DNA of 64,000 nt, from the NCBI GenBank assembly GCA_964019135.1, contig OZ025249.1:3534001-3598000 (forward strand). The letters run 5' to 3'. Both the position numbers and the translations under genes were made by a program. The notes beneath the pieces are model-generated. The model was not told the DNA's origin. It ran no database searches and worked only from the letters and a program-made list of their open reading frames with translations. Below, piece after piece: positions 48,801-59,376 of this stretch. The first letter of the stretch is position 1. Every line of letters starts with the position of its first letter. The stretch is from Arenicola marina. Taxonomy: Eukaryota > Annelida > Polychaeta > Arenicolidae.

Positions 48801-51800
48801 ACAACAACAAAGGTAGGTAGAGAGGGGATACTGGGTCTTACAACAACAAGGGTAGGTAGACCAGAGATACTGGGTCTTACAACAACAAGGGTAGGTAGAC
48901 CAGAGATACTGGGTCTTACAACAACAAGGGTAGGTAGAGAGGGGGTACTGGGTCTTACAACAACAAGGGTAGGTAGAGAGGGGGTACTGGGTCTGACAAC
49001 AACAAGGGTAGGTAGAGAGGGGGTACTGGGTTTGACAACAACAATGGTAGGTAGAGAGGGGGTACTGGGTCTGACAACAACAAGGGTAGGTAGAGAGGGG
49101 GTACTGGGTCTGACAAGAACAAGGGTAGGTAGAGAGGGGGTACTGGGTTTTACAACAACAAAGGTAGGTAGAGAGAGGATACTGGGTCTTACAACAACAA
49201 GGGTAGGTAGACCAGAGATACTGGGTCTTACAACAACAAGGGTAGGTAGAGAGGGGATACTGGGTCTTACAACAACACGGGTAGGTAGAGAGGGGGTACT
49301 GGGTCTTATAACAACAAGGGTAGGTAGAGAGGGGGTAGTGGGTCTTACAACAACAAGGGTAGGTAGAGAGGGGATACTGGGTCTTACAATAACAAGGGTA
49401 GGTAGACAAGGGATACTGGGTCTTACAACAACAAGGGTAGGTAGAGAGGGGGTACTGGGTTTTACAACAACAAGAGTAGGTAGTGAGGGGGTACTAGGTC
49501 TTGCAACAAGGGTAGGTAGAGAGGGGATACTGGGTCTTACAACAACAAGAGTAGGTAGTGAGGGGGTACTGGGTCTTGCAACAAGGGTAGGTAGAGAGGG
49601 GGCACTGGGTCTTACAACAACAATGGTAGGTAGAGAGGGGGTACTGGGTCTTACAACAACAAGGGTAGGTAGACAGGGGGTACTGGGTCTTACAACAACA
49701 TGGGTAGGTAGACAAGGGATACTGGGTCTTACAACAACAAGGGTTGGTAGACAAGGGATACGGGGTCTTACAACAACACGGGTAGGTAGACAAGGGATAC
49801 TGGGTCTTACAACAACACGGGTAGGTAGACAAGGGATACTGAGTCTTACAACAACAAGGGTAGGTAGACCAGAGATACTGGGTCTTACAACAACAAGGGT
49901 TGGTAGACAAGGGATACGGGGTCTTACAACAACACGGGTAGGTAGACAAGGGATACTCGGTCTTACAACAACAAGGGTAGGTAGAGAGGGGATACTGGGT
50001 CTTACAACAACAAGGGTAGGTAGACCAGAGATACTGGGTCTTACAACAACAAGGGTAGGTAGAAAAGGGATACTGGGTCTTACAACAAGAGTAGGTAGAA
50101 AAGGGATACTGGGTCTTACAACAACAAAGGTAGGTAAAGAGGGGATACTGGATCTTACAACAACAAGGGTAGGTAGACAAGGGATACTGGGTCTTACAAC
50201 AACAAGGGTAGGTAGACCAGAGATACTGGGTCTTACAACAACACGGGTAGGTAAAGAGGGGATACTGGGTCTTACAACAACAAGGGTAGGTAGAGAGGGG
50301 ATACTGGGTCTTACAACAACAAGGGTTGGTAGACAAGGGATACTGGGTCTTATAACAACAAGGGTAGGTAGAGAGGGGATACTGGGTCTTACAACAACAA
50401 GGGTAGGTAGAGAGGGGGTACTGGGTCTTACAACAACAAGGGTAGGTAGAAAAGGGGGTACTGGGTCTTACAACAACACGGGTAGGTAGAGAGGGGGTAC
50501 TGGGTCTTACAACAACAAGGGTAGGTAGAGAGGGGGTACTGGGTCTTACAACAACAAGGGTAGGTAGAAAAGGGATACTGGGTCTTACAACAAGAGTAGG
50601 TGGAGAGGGGGTACTGGGTCTTACAACAACAAGGGTAGATAGAGAGGGGATACTGGGTCTTACAACAACAAGGGTTGGTAGACAAGGGATACTGGGTCTT
50701 ACAACAACAAGGGTAGGTAGAGAGGGGATACTGGGTCTTACAACAACAAGGGTTGGTAGACAAGGGATACTGGGTCTTACAACAACAAGGGTAGGTTGAG
50801 AGGGGATACTGGGTCTTACAACAACAAGGGTTGGTAGACAAGCGATACTGGGTCTTACAACAACAAGGGTAGGTAGACCAGAGATACTGGGTCTTACAAC
50901 AACAAGGGTAGGTAGACCAGAGATACTGGGTCTTACAACAACAAGGGTAGGTAGACAAGGGATACTGAGTCTTACAACAACACGGGTAGGTAGACCAGAG
51001 ATACTGGGTCTTACAACAACAAGGGTAGGTAGACAAGGGATACTGGGTCTTACAACAAGAGTAGGTGGAGAGGGGGTACTGGGTCTTACAACAACAAGGG
51101 TAGATAGAGAGGGGATACTGGGTCTTACAACAACAAGGGTTGGTAGACAAGGGATACTGGGTCTTACAACAACAAGGGTAGGTTGAGAGGGGATACTGGG
51201 TCTTACAACAAAAAGGGTTGGTAGACAAGCGATACTGGGTCTTACAACAACAAGGGTAGGTAGACCAGAGATACTGGGTCTTACAACAACAAGGGTAGGT
51301 AGACCAGAGATACTGGGTCTTACAACAACAAGGGTAGGTAGACAAGGGATACTGAGTCTTACAACAACACGGGTAGGTAGACCAGAGATACTGGGTCTTA
51401 CAACAACAAGGGTTGGTAGAAAAGGGATACTGGGTCTTACAACAAGAGTAGGTAGAAAAGGGATACTGGGTCTTACAACAACAAAGGTAGGTAAAGAGGG
51501 GATACTGGATCTTACAACAACACGGGTAGGTAGAGAGGGGGTACTGGGTCTTACACCAACACGGGTAGGTAGAGAGGGGGTACTGGGCCTTACAACTAGG
51601 GTAGGTAGACAAGGGATACTGGGTCTTACAACAACAAGGGTAGGTAGACAAGGGATACTGAGTCTTACAACAACACGGGTAGGTAGACCAGAGATACTGG
51701 GTCTTACAGCAACAAGGGTAGGTAGACAAGGGATACTGAGTCTTACAACAACAAGGGTAGGTAGACCAGAGATACTGGGTTTTACAACAACAAGGGTAGG

Positions 51801-54800
51801 TAGACAAGGGATACTGGGTCTTACAACAAGGGTTGGTAGACAAGGGATACTGGGTCTTACAACAACAAGGGTAGGTAGACCAGAGATACTGGGTCTTACA
51901 ACAACACGGGTAGGTAGACCAGAGATACTGGGTCTTACAACAACAAGGGTAGGTAGACAAGGGATACTGGGTCTTACAACAACAAGTGTAGGTAGAAAAG
52001 GGATACTGGGTCTTACAACAAGGGTAGGTAGAGAAGGGATACTGGGTCTTACAACAAGAGTAGGTAGAAAAGGGATACTGGGTCTTACAACAACAAAGGT
52101 AGGTAAAGAGGGGATACTGGATCTTACAACAACACGGGTAGGTAGAGAGGGGGTACTGGGTCTTACACCAACACGGGTAGGTAGAGAGGGGGTACTGGGC
52201 CTTACAACTAGGGTAGGTAGACAAGGGATACTGGGTCTTACAACAACAAGGGTAGGTAGAGAGGGGATACTGGGTCTTACAACAACAAGAGTAGGTAGAG
52301 AGGGGGTACTGGGTCTTACAACAACAAGGGTAGGTAGACCGTGGTGACCCCGTAGTGATCCAATGATGACCCCGTGGTGACCCCGTGAATGACCCTGTGG
52401 TGATCCCGTGGTGACCGCGTGGTGACCCCGTGGTGATTCCATGATGACTCCGTGGTGACCCCGCTTTCCTGGCTGTTCCAGAGAGTCTGGATGAGGACTG
52501 GGAGCAGGATTTTGACATCGAGGTGACTGAGGAGGACCTGCGACTGGCGCAGGAGGCGGCGCGCCACGCGGCGGAGGCCGGTGACACTAAGGCGGAGGTA
52601 AGAGGGGGATAGGGTGGTGACACTAAGGCGGAGGTAGGAGGGGGATAGGGCGGTGACACTAAGGCGGAGGTAGGAGGGGGATAGGGCGGTGACACTAAGG
52701 CGGAGGTAAGAGGCGGGGTGGGGTAGGGCGGTGACACTAAGGCGGAGGTAAGAGGAGGATAGGGTGGTGACACTAAGGCGGAGGTAAGAGGGGGGATGGG
52801 GTAGGGTGGGGACACTAAGGCGGAGGTAAGAGGGGGATAGGGCGGTGACACTAAGGCGGAGGTAGGAGGGGGGATGGGGTAGGGTGGGGACACTAAGGCA
52901 GAGAGTGGTGACACTAAAGCGGAGGTAAGATTGGGATAGGGTTGCGACACTAAGGCGGAGGCAAGAGGGGGATAGGGCGGTGACACTAAGGCGGAGGTAA
53001 GAGGGGGATAGGGCGGTGACACTAAGGCGGAGGTTAAAGGGGGATAGGGCGCTGACACTAAGGCGGAGGTAAGAGGGGGATAGGGCGGTGACACTAAGGC
53101 GGAGGTAAGAGGGGGATAGGGCGGTGACACTAAGGCGGAGGTAAGAGGGGGATAGGGCGGTGACACTAAGGCGGAGGTTAGAGGGGGATAGGGCGGTGAC
53201 ACTAAGGCGGAGGTAAGAGGGGGGGTGTGGTAGGGCGGTGACACTAAGGCGGAGGTAAGAGGGGGATAGGGCGGTGACACTAAGGCGGAGGTTAGAGGGG
53301 GATAGGGTGGTGACACTAAGGCGGAGGTAAGAGGGGGATAGGGCGGTGACACTAAGGCGGAGGTTAGAGGGGGATAGGGCGGTGACACTAAGGCGGAGGT
53401 AAGAGGGGGGGTGGGGTAGGGCGGTGACACTAAGGCGGAGGTAAGAGCGAGATAGGGCGGTGACACTAAGGCGGAGGTAAGAGCGAGATAGGGCGGTGAC
53501 ACTAAGGCGGAGGTAAGAGCGAGATAGGGCGGTGACACTAAGGCGGAGGTAAGAGCGAGATAGGGCGGTGACACTAAGGCGGAGGTAAGAGGGGGGATGG
53601 GGTAGGGTGGGGACACTAAGGCAGAGAGTGGTGACACTAAAGCGGAGATAAGATTGTCATAGGGTTGCGACACTAAGGCGGAGGTAAGAGGGGGATAGGG
53701 CGGTGACACTAAGGCGGAGGTAAGAGGGGGATAGGGCGGTGACACTAAGGCGGAGGTTAGAGGGGGATAGGGCGGTGACACTAAGGCGGAGGTAGGAGGG
53801 GGATAGGGCGGCGACACTAAGGCGGAGGTAGGAGGGGGATAGGGGGGTGACACTAAGGCGGAGGTAAGAGGGGGATAGGGTGGTGACACTAACGCGGAGG
53901 TAAGAGGGGGATAGGGCGGCGACACTAAGGCGGAGGTAAGAGGGGGATAGGGTGGTGACACTAAGGCTGAGGTAAGAGGGGGGTAGGGCGGTGACACTAA
54001 AGCGGAGGTAGGAGGGGGATAGGGCGGCGACACTAAGGCGGAGGTAGGAGGGGGATAGTGCGGTGACACTAAGGCGGAGGTAAGAGGGGGATAGGGCGGC
54101 GACACTAAGGCGAAGGTAAGAGGGGGATAGGGCGGCGACACTAAGGCGGAGGTAAGAGGGGGATAGGGTGGTGACACTAAAGCGGAGGTTGGAGGGGGAT
54201 AGGGCGGTGACACTAAGGCGGAGGTAGGAGGGGGATAGGGTGGTGACACTAAGGCAAAGGTAGGAGGGGGATAGGGCGGTGACACTAAGGGGGAGGTAAG
54301 AGGGGGTTAGGGCGGTGACACTAAGGCGGAGGTAAGAGGGGGATAGGGCGGTGACACTAAGGCGGAGGTTAAAGGGGGATAGGGCGCTGACACTAAGGCG
54401 GAGGTAAGAGGGGGATAGGGCGGTGACACTAAGGCGGAGGTAAGAGGGGGATAGGGCGGTGACACTAAGGCGGAGGTAAGAGGGGGATAGGGCGGTGACA
54501 CTAAGGCGGAGGTTAGAGGGGGATAGGGCGGTGACACTAAGGCGGAGGTAAGAGGGGGGGTGTGGTAGGGCGGTGACACTAAGGCGGAGGTAAGAGGGGG
54601 ATAGGGCGGTGACACTAGAGCGGAGGTTAGAGGGGGATAGGGTGGTGACACTAAGGCGGAGGTAAGAGGGGGATAGGGCGGTGACACTAAGGCGGAGGTT
54701 AGAGGGGGATAGGGTGGTGACACTAAGGCGGAGGTAAGAGGGGGGGTGGGGTAGGGCGGTGACACTAAGGCGGAGGTAAGAGCGAGATAGGGCGGTGACA

Positions 54801-56005
54801 CTAAGGCGGAGGTAAGAGCGAGATAGGGCGGTGACACTAAGGCGGAGGTAAGAGCGAGATAGGGCGGTGACACTAAGGCGGAGGTAAGAGGGGGGATGGG
54901 GTAGGGTGGGGACACTAAGGCAGAGAGTGGTGACACTAAAGCGGAGATAAGATTGTCATAGGGTTGCGACACTAAGGCGGAGGTAAGAGGGGGATAGGGC
55001 GGTGACACTAAGGCGGAGGTAAGAGGGGGATAGGGCGGTGACACTAAGGCGGAGGTTAGAGGGGGATAGGGCGGTGACACTAAGGCGGAGGTAGGAGGGG
55101 GATAGGGCGGCGACACTAAGGCGGAGGTAGGAGGGGGATAGGGGGGTGACACTAAGGCGGAGGTAAGAGGGGGATAGGGTGGTGACACTAACGCGGAGGT
55201 AAGAGGGGGATAGGGCGGCGACACTAAGGCGGAGGTAAGAGGGGGATAGGGTGGTGACACTAAGGCTGAGGTAAGAGGGGGGTAGGGCGGTGACACTAAA
55301 GCGGAGGTAGGAGGGGGATAGGGCGGCGACACTAAGGCGGAGGTAGGAGGGGGATAGGGCGGTGACACTAAGGCGGAGGTAAGAGGGGGATAGGGCGGCG
55401 ACACTAAGGCGAAGGTAAGAGGGGGATAGGGCGGCGACACTAAGGCGGAGGTAAGAGGGGGATAGGGTGGTGACACTAAAGCGGAGGTTGGAGGGGGATA
55501 GGGCGGTGACACTAAGGCGGAGGTAGGAGGGGGATAGGGTGGTGACACTAAGGCGGAGGTAGGAGGGGGATAGGGCGGTGACACTAAGGCGGAGGTAAGA
55601 GGGGGTTAGGGCGGTGACACTAAGGCGGAGGTAAGAGGGGGTTAGGGCAGCGACACTAAGGCGGAGGTTAGAGGGGGATAGGGCGGTGACACTAAGGCGG
55701 AGGTAAGAGGGAGATAGGGTGGTGACACTAATTTATGGGAAGGGAAGGGAGGACGAAGCGAAGGAGGAAGTTGGTTTGCCAAGGACCAAACTGGAGGGGT
55801 GGAGAATGTTAAGGTGATGCTGGGATAGTAAGAACTTGACCCATAGATCTATATTGAATAAGAAAATCTGAAGTAATTTATCTTTGAATTGCATGCTGGT
55901 GACATGTTTACGTGTGTTATGTAATAATCGTTCATTTGTCTGTTTGCCCTCCCCCCCCCCCCCCGCCACCCACAGCAGGAGGACGACTGGGAGAACTGGG
56001 AGTAG
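39849..56005 (+). CDS. BSDC1: BSD domain-containing protein 1, complete
   Basis: A conserved BSD-domain protein whose function is poorly known. Ten coding exons: 39849-39859, 41880-41985, 42261-42365, 44644-44742, 45784-45930, 46281-46448, 47390-47534, 47958-48542, 52482-52597 and 55976-56005; all phases close, 1,512 nt, 503 aa (human ~430). The N-terminal TWWGGLVNIAKQK and AMDFVRKDIEEFKTTM match the family. The BSD domain (residues ~177-228) spans exons 6-7: FLHDFDLDVRKGDISELLVS, VRALYTAMVPSTVSHADFWH and RYFYKLH, with the diagnostic FW pair. Exon 8 is a long Pro/Ala/acidic linker. The C-terminus DEDWEQDFDIEVTEEDLRLA ... EDDWENWE matches human (DWEKDFDLDMTEEEV ... EWEDWE). Introns after exons 6, 8 and 9 and before exon 5 carry junction-derived minisatellites. 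Exon 9 to 10 uses a CACAGCAG tandem acceptor. Confidence 0.92.
39860..41879 (+). other. BSDC1 intron 1
   Basis: Two kilobases of AT-rich unique sequence between the 11-nt first coding exon and exon 2. I recognise no element or repeat in it. Intron 3 (42366-44643) likewise has no identified gene; its part 42,600-43,250 is unusually GC-rich. Confidence 0.6.
44020..44420. repeat. Degenerate ~30-bp repeat, BSDC1 intron 3
   Basis: Loosely repeated phrases such as CACTGTCTATCACAAGATTA, CATTTGCCATCACCTGATCA and CACTGTCCATCAGATGATT. Heavily diverged compared with the other arrays, so older or not being homogenised. Confidence 0.7.
44880..45140. repeat. Two short tandem repeats, BSDC1 intron 4
   Basis: A ~56-bp unit (GCTTGTATGTAAAGCTGTAC ... 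GTCGTCCCAATCCG) occurs about twice, followed by about four ~22-bp units of GGTTGTACATGTTTGTGTTC. Neither touches a splice site. 45,190-45,630 is featureless. Confidence 0.75.
45631..45783 (+). repeat. 38-bp repeat (x4) ending at the BSDC1 exon 5 acceptor
   Basis: Four near-identical 38-bp units (starts 45631, 45669, 45707, 45745) of GATATTGATCAATGTTGGTG plus TGGTTGTGTTGACAAACA. The last unit ends in ACAAACAG, the acceptor of exon 45784-45930; earlier units end in the same ACAAACAG followed by ATATTG. The polypyrimidine/branch region and acceptor are thus present four times. Confidence 0.88.
46435..47227 (+). repeat. 31-bp repeat of the BSDC1 exon 6 end and donor
   Basis: About 25 units of CTATACACAGCGATG|GTGAGTCATCTCAGGT. 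The true exon end is ATTATACACAGCGATG|GTGAGTCATC (codons YTAM), and every later unit repeats 13-14 exonic nt and the perfect GTGAGT donor. Each unit also contains CATCTCAG|GT, an acceptor-like motif, so successive units look like 17-nt micro-exons. Confidence 0.93.
48531..52330 (+). repeat. 39-bp repeat of the BSDC1 exon 8 end and donor
   Basis: About 97 units of AACAACAAGG|GTAGGTAGAG plus AGGGGGTACTGGGTCTTAC fill nearly all of intron 8. The exon itself ends GCCGGTAACAACAAGG|GTAGGT, so ten exonic nt (N-N-K) and the donor are copied. The unit is a multiple of three and starts with an in-frame TAG (GGG TAG) in the coding frame. Unit variants include GACAAGGGATAC and GACCAGAGATAC, and a ~466-bp block is duplicated near 50,593/51,059. 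Confidence 0.93.
52337..52465. repeat. Short GTGGTGACCCC tandem repeat before BSDC1 exon 9
   Basis: About a dozen 8-11-bp phrases (CCGTGGTGACC, CCGTAGTGATCC) between the end of the 39-bp array and the acceptor CTGGCTGTTCCAG of exon 52482-52597. Confidence 0.75.
52581..55732 (+). repeat. 36-bp repeat of the BSDC1 exon 9 end and donor
   Basis: About 87 units of GTGACACTAAGGCGGAG|GTAAGAGGGGGATAGGGCG. The exon ends GGTGACACTAAGGCGGAG|GTAAGAG (codons GDTKAE), so 17-18 exonic nt plus the donor form half of each unit. The 36-bp unit keeps the frame but carries an in-frame TAG (GGG GGA TAG) after each donor. Stretches starting near 53,040 and 54,376 are near-identical, offset by 1,299-1,335 bp (about 36-37 units), a higher-order duplication. 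Confidence 0.93.
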
Positions 56006-56808
56006 CGCGGTGACCACAGCGTTCAAACCGACTTACTGCTGACGTCGAGATAGCTTCTCCCAAAACCAACAGAGGGCGCCACCAAGGTCCACTGTAGATA
56101 ATAAGAAGGGGTCACGTGATCATGAAAATCTCTCCGGCGTCCCATCTGCAAGATCTCACAGACGCTGCCGTCTGCGCATGCGTCCCCCCAGTCTAACAAT
56201 GAACAGTTGCCTGCTGTACACACCAGATACTGCATGACCTAGTTTACGTTCTGCCCAAGTAGTCCCTGCGTAGAGCGCCGAGATGGACTATTCCACCCTT
56301 GTATCGATGGACGTCCGTGATGTTTGGGGGCCACCGGTCACTTCATAACCCGGGTTTTACTTATTATATGATGGATATGGAATGGAGGCTTTGATCAGCC
56401 AATCAGGTGCATGATCTGTTACTGTGTACAGTGCGCAATACTCTCAACCAAAGGGGGTGAAGGAACCCATTGGTTTTTTGATCAACATTCCATTTCGACT
56501 TGGTGAGGGAAACATTTAGTTACAGGTTTGTGGTGGTAACGCGGGGGTCCCAGCTACCCTTAACACCCGCCTGTGTGTTGTGTCCGAGTCCCGGTAATGG
56601 TGTCGAAACCCGCGCGTGCCAACGTCTCTTGGTAATACATTACTTTTCCCAGTAACTAGCGCTCGCCTCTTTGTTCCTGTCGCTGGCGAGATGGATCTTC
56701 TCACCACCCACGAGTCACTGTTGTCGGACCAATATCTGTCTGTCTCGGTAATTTACTGTTAGTTATACGGACCGAATTAAGTCCTAAATTTTAATATGAT
56801 GATAAAGG

Positions 56809-56814
56809 AATAAA
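56809..56814 (+). promoter_or_regulatory. Candidate BSDC1 polyadenylation signal
   Basis: AATAAA about 800 nt past the BSDC1 stop; 56006-56808 would be 3' UTR, with no other feature seen. A later GATAAAATA near 57,263 is a weaker alternative. Confidence 0.4.
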
Positions 56815-57511
56815 AACGTTACTTGCCAGTAGCAGGCTCTATAGTGTGTCAATATTATGGGTTGGTCTTACTGGACAGCCTGTTGGCTGGTCTTCGGTCT
56901 ATCTATCTGACGACCAAACCTCTCGGTACCGTCATTTATAGTCGTTCAGGTTCGCCAGTAAAACGTGTTTCTGACAGTAACAACAACTTGACAGAACCAA
57001 CGGATAAGAAAGTGTCATTCCGTCAGTCGTCATAAATATCTGTATGCTGCAGTATGATTCTAGTTTAAATTGTTTGTGATTGAACCGGAATATATCATGT
57101 AAGCTCTACAGTTATGTTCAAGTATATGTTTATGAGTTAAGGCAAATTGTCGGGATTTCTGTGAGAGAAATCGCGCCTGGAACGTTACATTTATGTATTT
57201 ACCTATCTACGATATATTATGTATGTGTATATAACGGGAATTTCCTATTGTGAAGAGGGAAGATAAAATATTTTAACATCGTTTTCGTTGTGTTGTGCAT
57301 GCTCGTTGGTACTTAGCGCCTTCTCCTGGCGTAAGCACTACGTCCACCACTCGAAATGTAATTTCTCGAAACTTTCACGAAATGTGTCTTCGTGTCACGA
57401 AGTGTCTGTTTGCATTGTTTTGCGCAGCAGAATTTTTTTTACTAATCGACATGATCTTGGTTGGCATCCGTCCGTTTTTCAAAGACTCTGGTTTTGCAGC
57501 TTTGTTTTCGT

Positions 57512-57892
57512 TCAAGTACTAAGATTTGCTTCGCGGCATTTGCGCTCATGAATGAATAGACCTATCTGTGACCGATAGAACTTACCGCATCGATGACCTG
57601 TCGTTAGGTCTTGGTTATCACTCACTGGACGCCTAGATTGGCGTTTCAAATCCGGTTTCTCAAACCAGAGCCCGTCGTGTTGGGTCATTCCCTGTCGCAC
57701 GAGACGTGGCCATCCCCTCTTTTGAGACGCTAGATCCTCCAAACAATTCGAATAGATGCCGAAAGCTTTCATGTCACTCTTGCACACATCCTTAAACCTG
57801 AGTTTTGGCCGTCCAGTTGACCTTTCGTCGGCGGCAAGCTCGCTGTGGATGTGCTCAACTGCGAGCTTGCCGTCGCCAAAGCCTGTATACAA
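57512..57892 (-). mobile_element. LINE C-terminal fragment (GRPKLRFKD / Cys-His tail)
   Basis: A minus-strand open frame of ~126 residues contains STGRPKLRFKDVCKSDMKAF and GWPRLVRQGM, and ends in HRCGKFYRSQIGLFIHERKC. This is the familiar C-terminus of many animal non-LTR retrotransposons (GRPxLRxKDxCKxDxKA ... C-x2-C...SxIGLxxHxxxC). The first zinc cysteine pair appears incomplete. Only the tail is present. It sits between BSDC1 and the next gene. 57,893-58,175 and 56,830-57,511 show nothing else. Confidence 0.75.
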
Positions 57893-58175
57893 TTCCTACA
57901 GGTCTTTGGGGACAGAATGTCTCCAATATATCGCTAATCGGAAAGGTAAAGAGGCTTGCCGAAACTTTTGGTTATCAAGGCAACCGCAAAGCGCGTTTGT
58001 TTCGTTTATGTTACCATAGCAACCATTGTTTTATATCATAATTTACAATGTTGCCTCGCAACCGCGGAACCAGTTGTAACTTAGTTTCCGGACATCAAAG
58101 GGTGTCGAAAACCAATTTTACCTGATTACTGTATACCTGTGATTGTCCTTAAGCCAAGGACAAAAGGATCGTGCC

Positions 58176-59376
58176 ATGTTTGCCGGAAAGAGTGGTCCTG
58201 TATTCTGCAGTCGCTGTGGCGTGTCTTACCCCCACGAGGCTTTGTATCACTGCTCAGCCACATGTGTCCCAGGTAAGATAGCATTGTATCTAGCTTTTAA
58301 TAGCATAAATATAGATATATAGTTCCATGATATGCAAATTAATCATGACAAAAAGGAAAAGTTTTACTGAAAACAGCTTTTAAATTAATTTCGCTGAGCT
58401 AGATAATTTATATCATTATTCTGTTGTTTATCAAGTCTGTATACTCCTGCAGTAATATATTATTATGTTTATTATATATATCTTTATTCGTAATCAAAGT
58501 AGACATAAGTTCTTATGAACAATTAAACGCGGAATGAGCAGTACGGCTAAACAATGCCGTCTGCCTGAACGATAAAGGATTTGAAACAAACAATAGAGCA
58601 ATGGCAGCTAACGTTGATACAATCTTGGATGGATGCTTATTTAACTAGTGCATATTACAGTAATTATTTTCCGTAAATCAGCAGGGTCTGAGTCTTGTTC
58701 CCCATGTCTATAGCTTGAATCCACAAATAAAGCAGATTCTCGAATGGAGTTAGCTGTTTTTAAGTTCGTCGTTTTGTTCTTACCACCGAGATTATAATTG
58801 ACATCAGGCGTACTTCTGGCATACAAAGGTTATACTATTGGCAACTACAGACTGACTTCCACTAGTAGCATGTTGCCGTGTTATGCGGCGGCGTGAGATT
58901 GGAGCAATGGATAGTTCTTGTTGCAAAACTGTGTTTTACGCTTACAGGAGGTTTGACATTGTGTGATTTCTGCCACCGTAAATTGCATCAAGACTGTCAC
59001 AGTGCCATCAGACTTCGGTCCCCGCCAGGCCCCAAAGTGTGCTGCTTCTGCCATTGGAATACTGCCACGCTGCTATGTCCACTATGCCACGTCAACTCAG
59101 GTAGCTATTACATGGGCGAACAGAGTTGCATAGGTTTGTGTAGTCCAATCCAGTTGCATTATTCGGTTTGTGTAGTCCAATCTAGTTTCATTGCTGGCTT
59201 GTGTAGCCCATCATGTACATTTTCATTAACTTTTGATGTCCGCGGTTAATCCAAACGTTAAATGGGTTATCATTTCAGATGAGCAGTTGGCGCGGTTGTG
59301 TTTGGAATGCAGTAACGCTCTACACACAGAGCATAAGGAAATTCACAGAGATCACCTTTATCCAGTATCGTCGTAA
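58176..59376 (+). CDS. Small Cys/His-rich zinc-binding protein, B-box-like, complete
   Basis: I do not recognise the family. Three exons (58176-58272, 58948-59100, 59279-59376) with phase 1 at both junctions give 348 nt, 115 aa. The start codon lies in GTGCCATGTTTGCC. The protein has 15 Cys and 11 His. The first half has C11-x2-C14, C26, C30, C38-x2-C41, H42, H46, C49 and H50. The second half has C64, C65, C67, C76-x2-C79, C91-x2-C94, then LHTEHKEIHRDHLYPV, which resembles the end of a B-box zinc finger. Two related zinc modules in tandem are likely. No membrane segment or signal peptide is visible. It could be a small adaptor or the remnant of a larger B-box protein; splice sites and an intact frame argue for a real gene. 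Confidence 0.75.

Noticed and set aside
49494-55584. Open frames of 982 and 1,285 codons on the minus strand (LVVVRPSIP and ALVSPPYPP repeats)
   Set aside because: Antisense readings of the 39-bp and 36-bp arrays, whose lengths are multiples of three; no start context or splice logic, and they run through BSDC1 exons.
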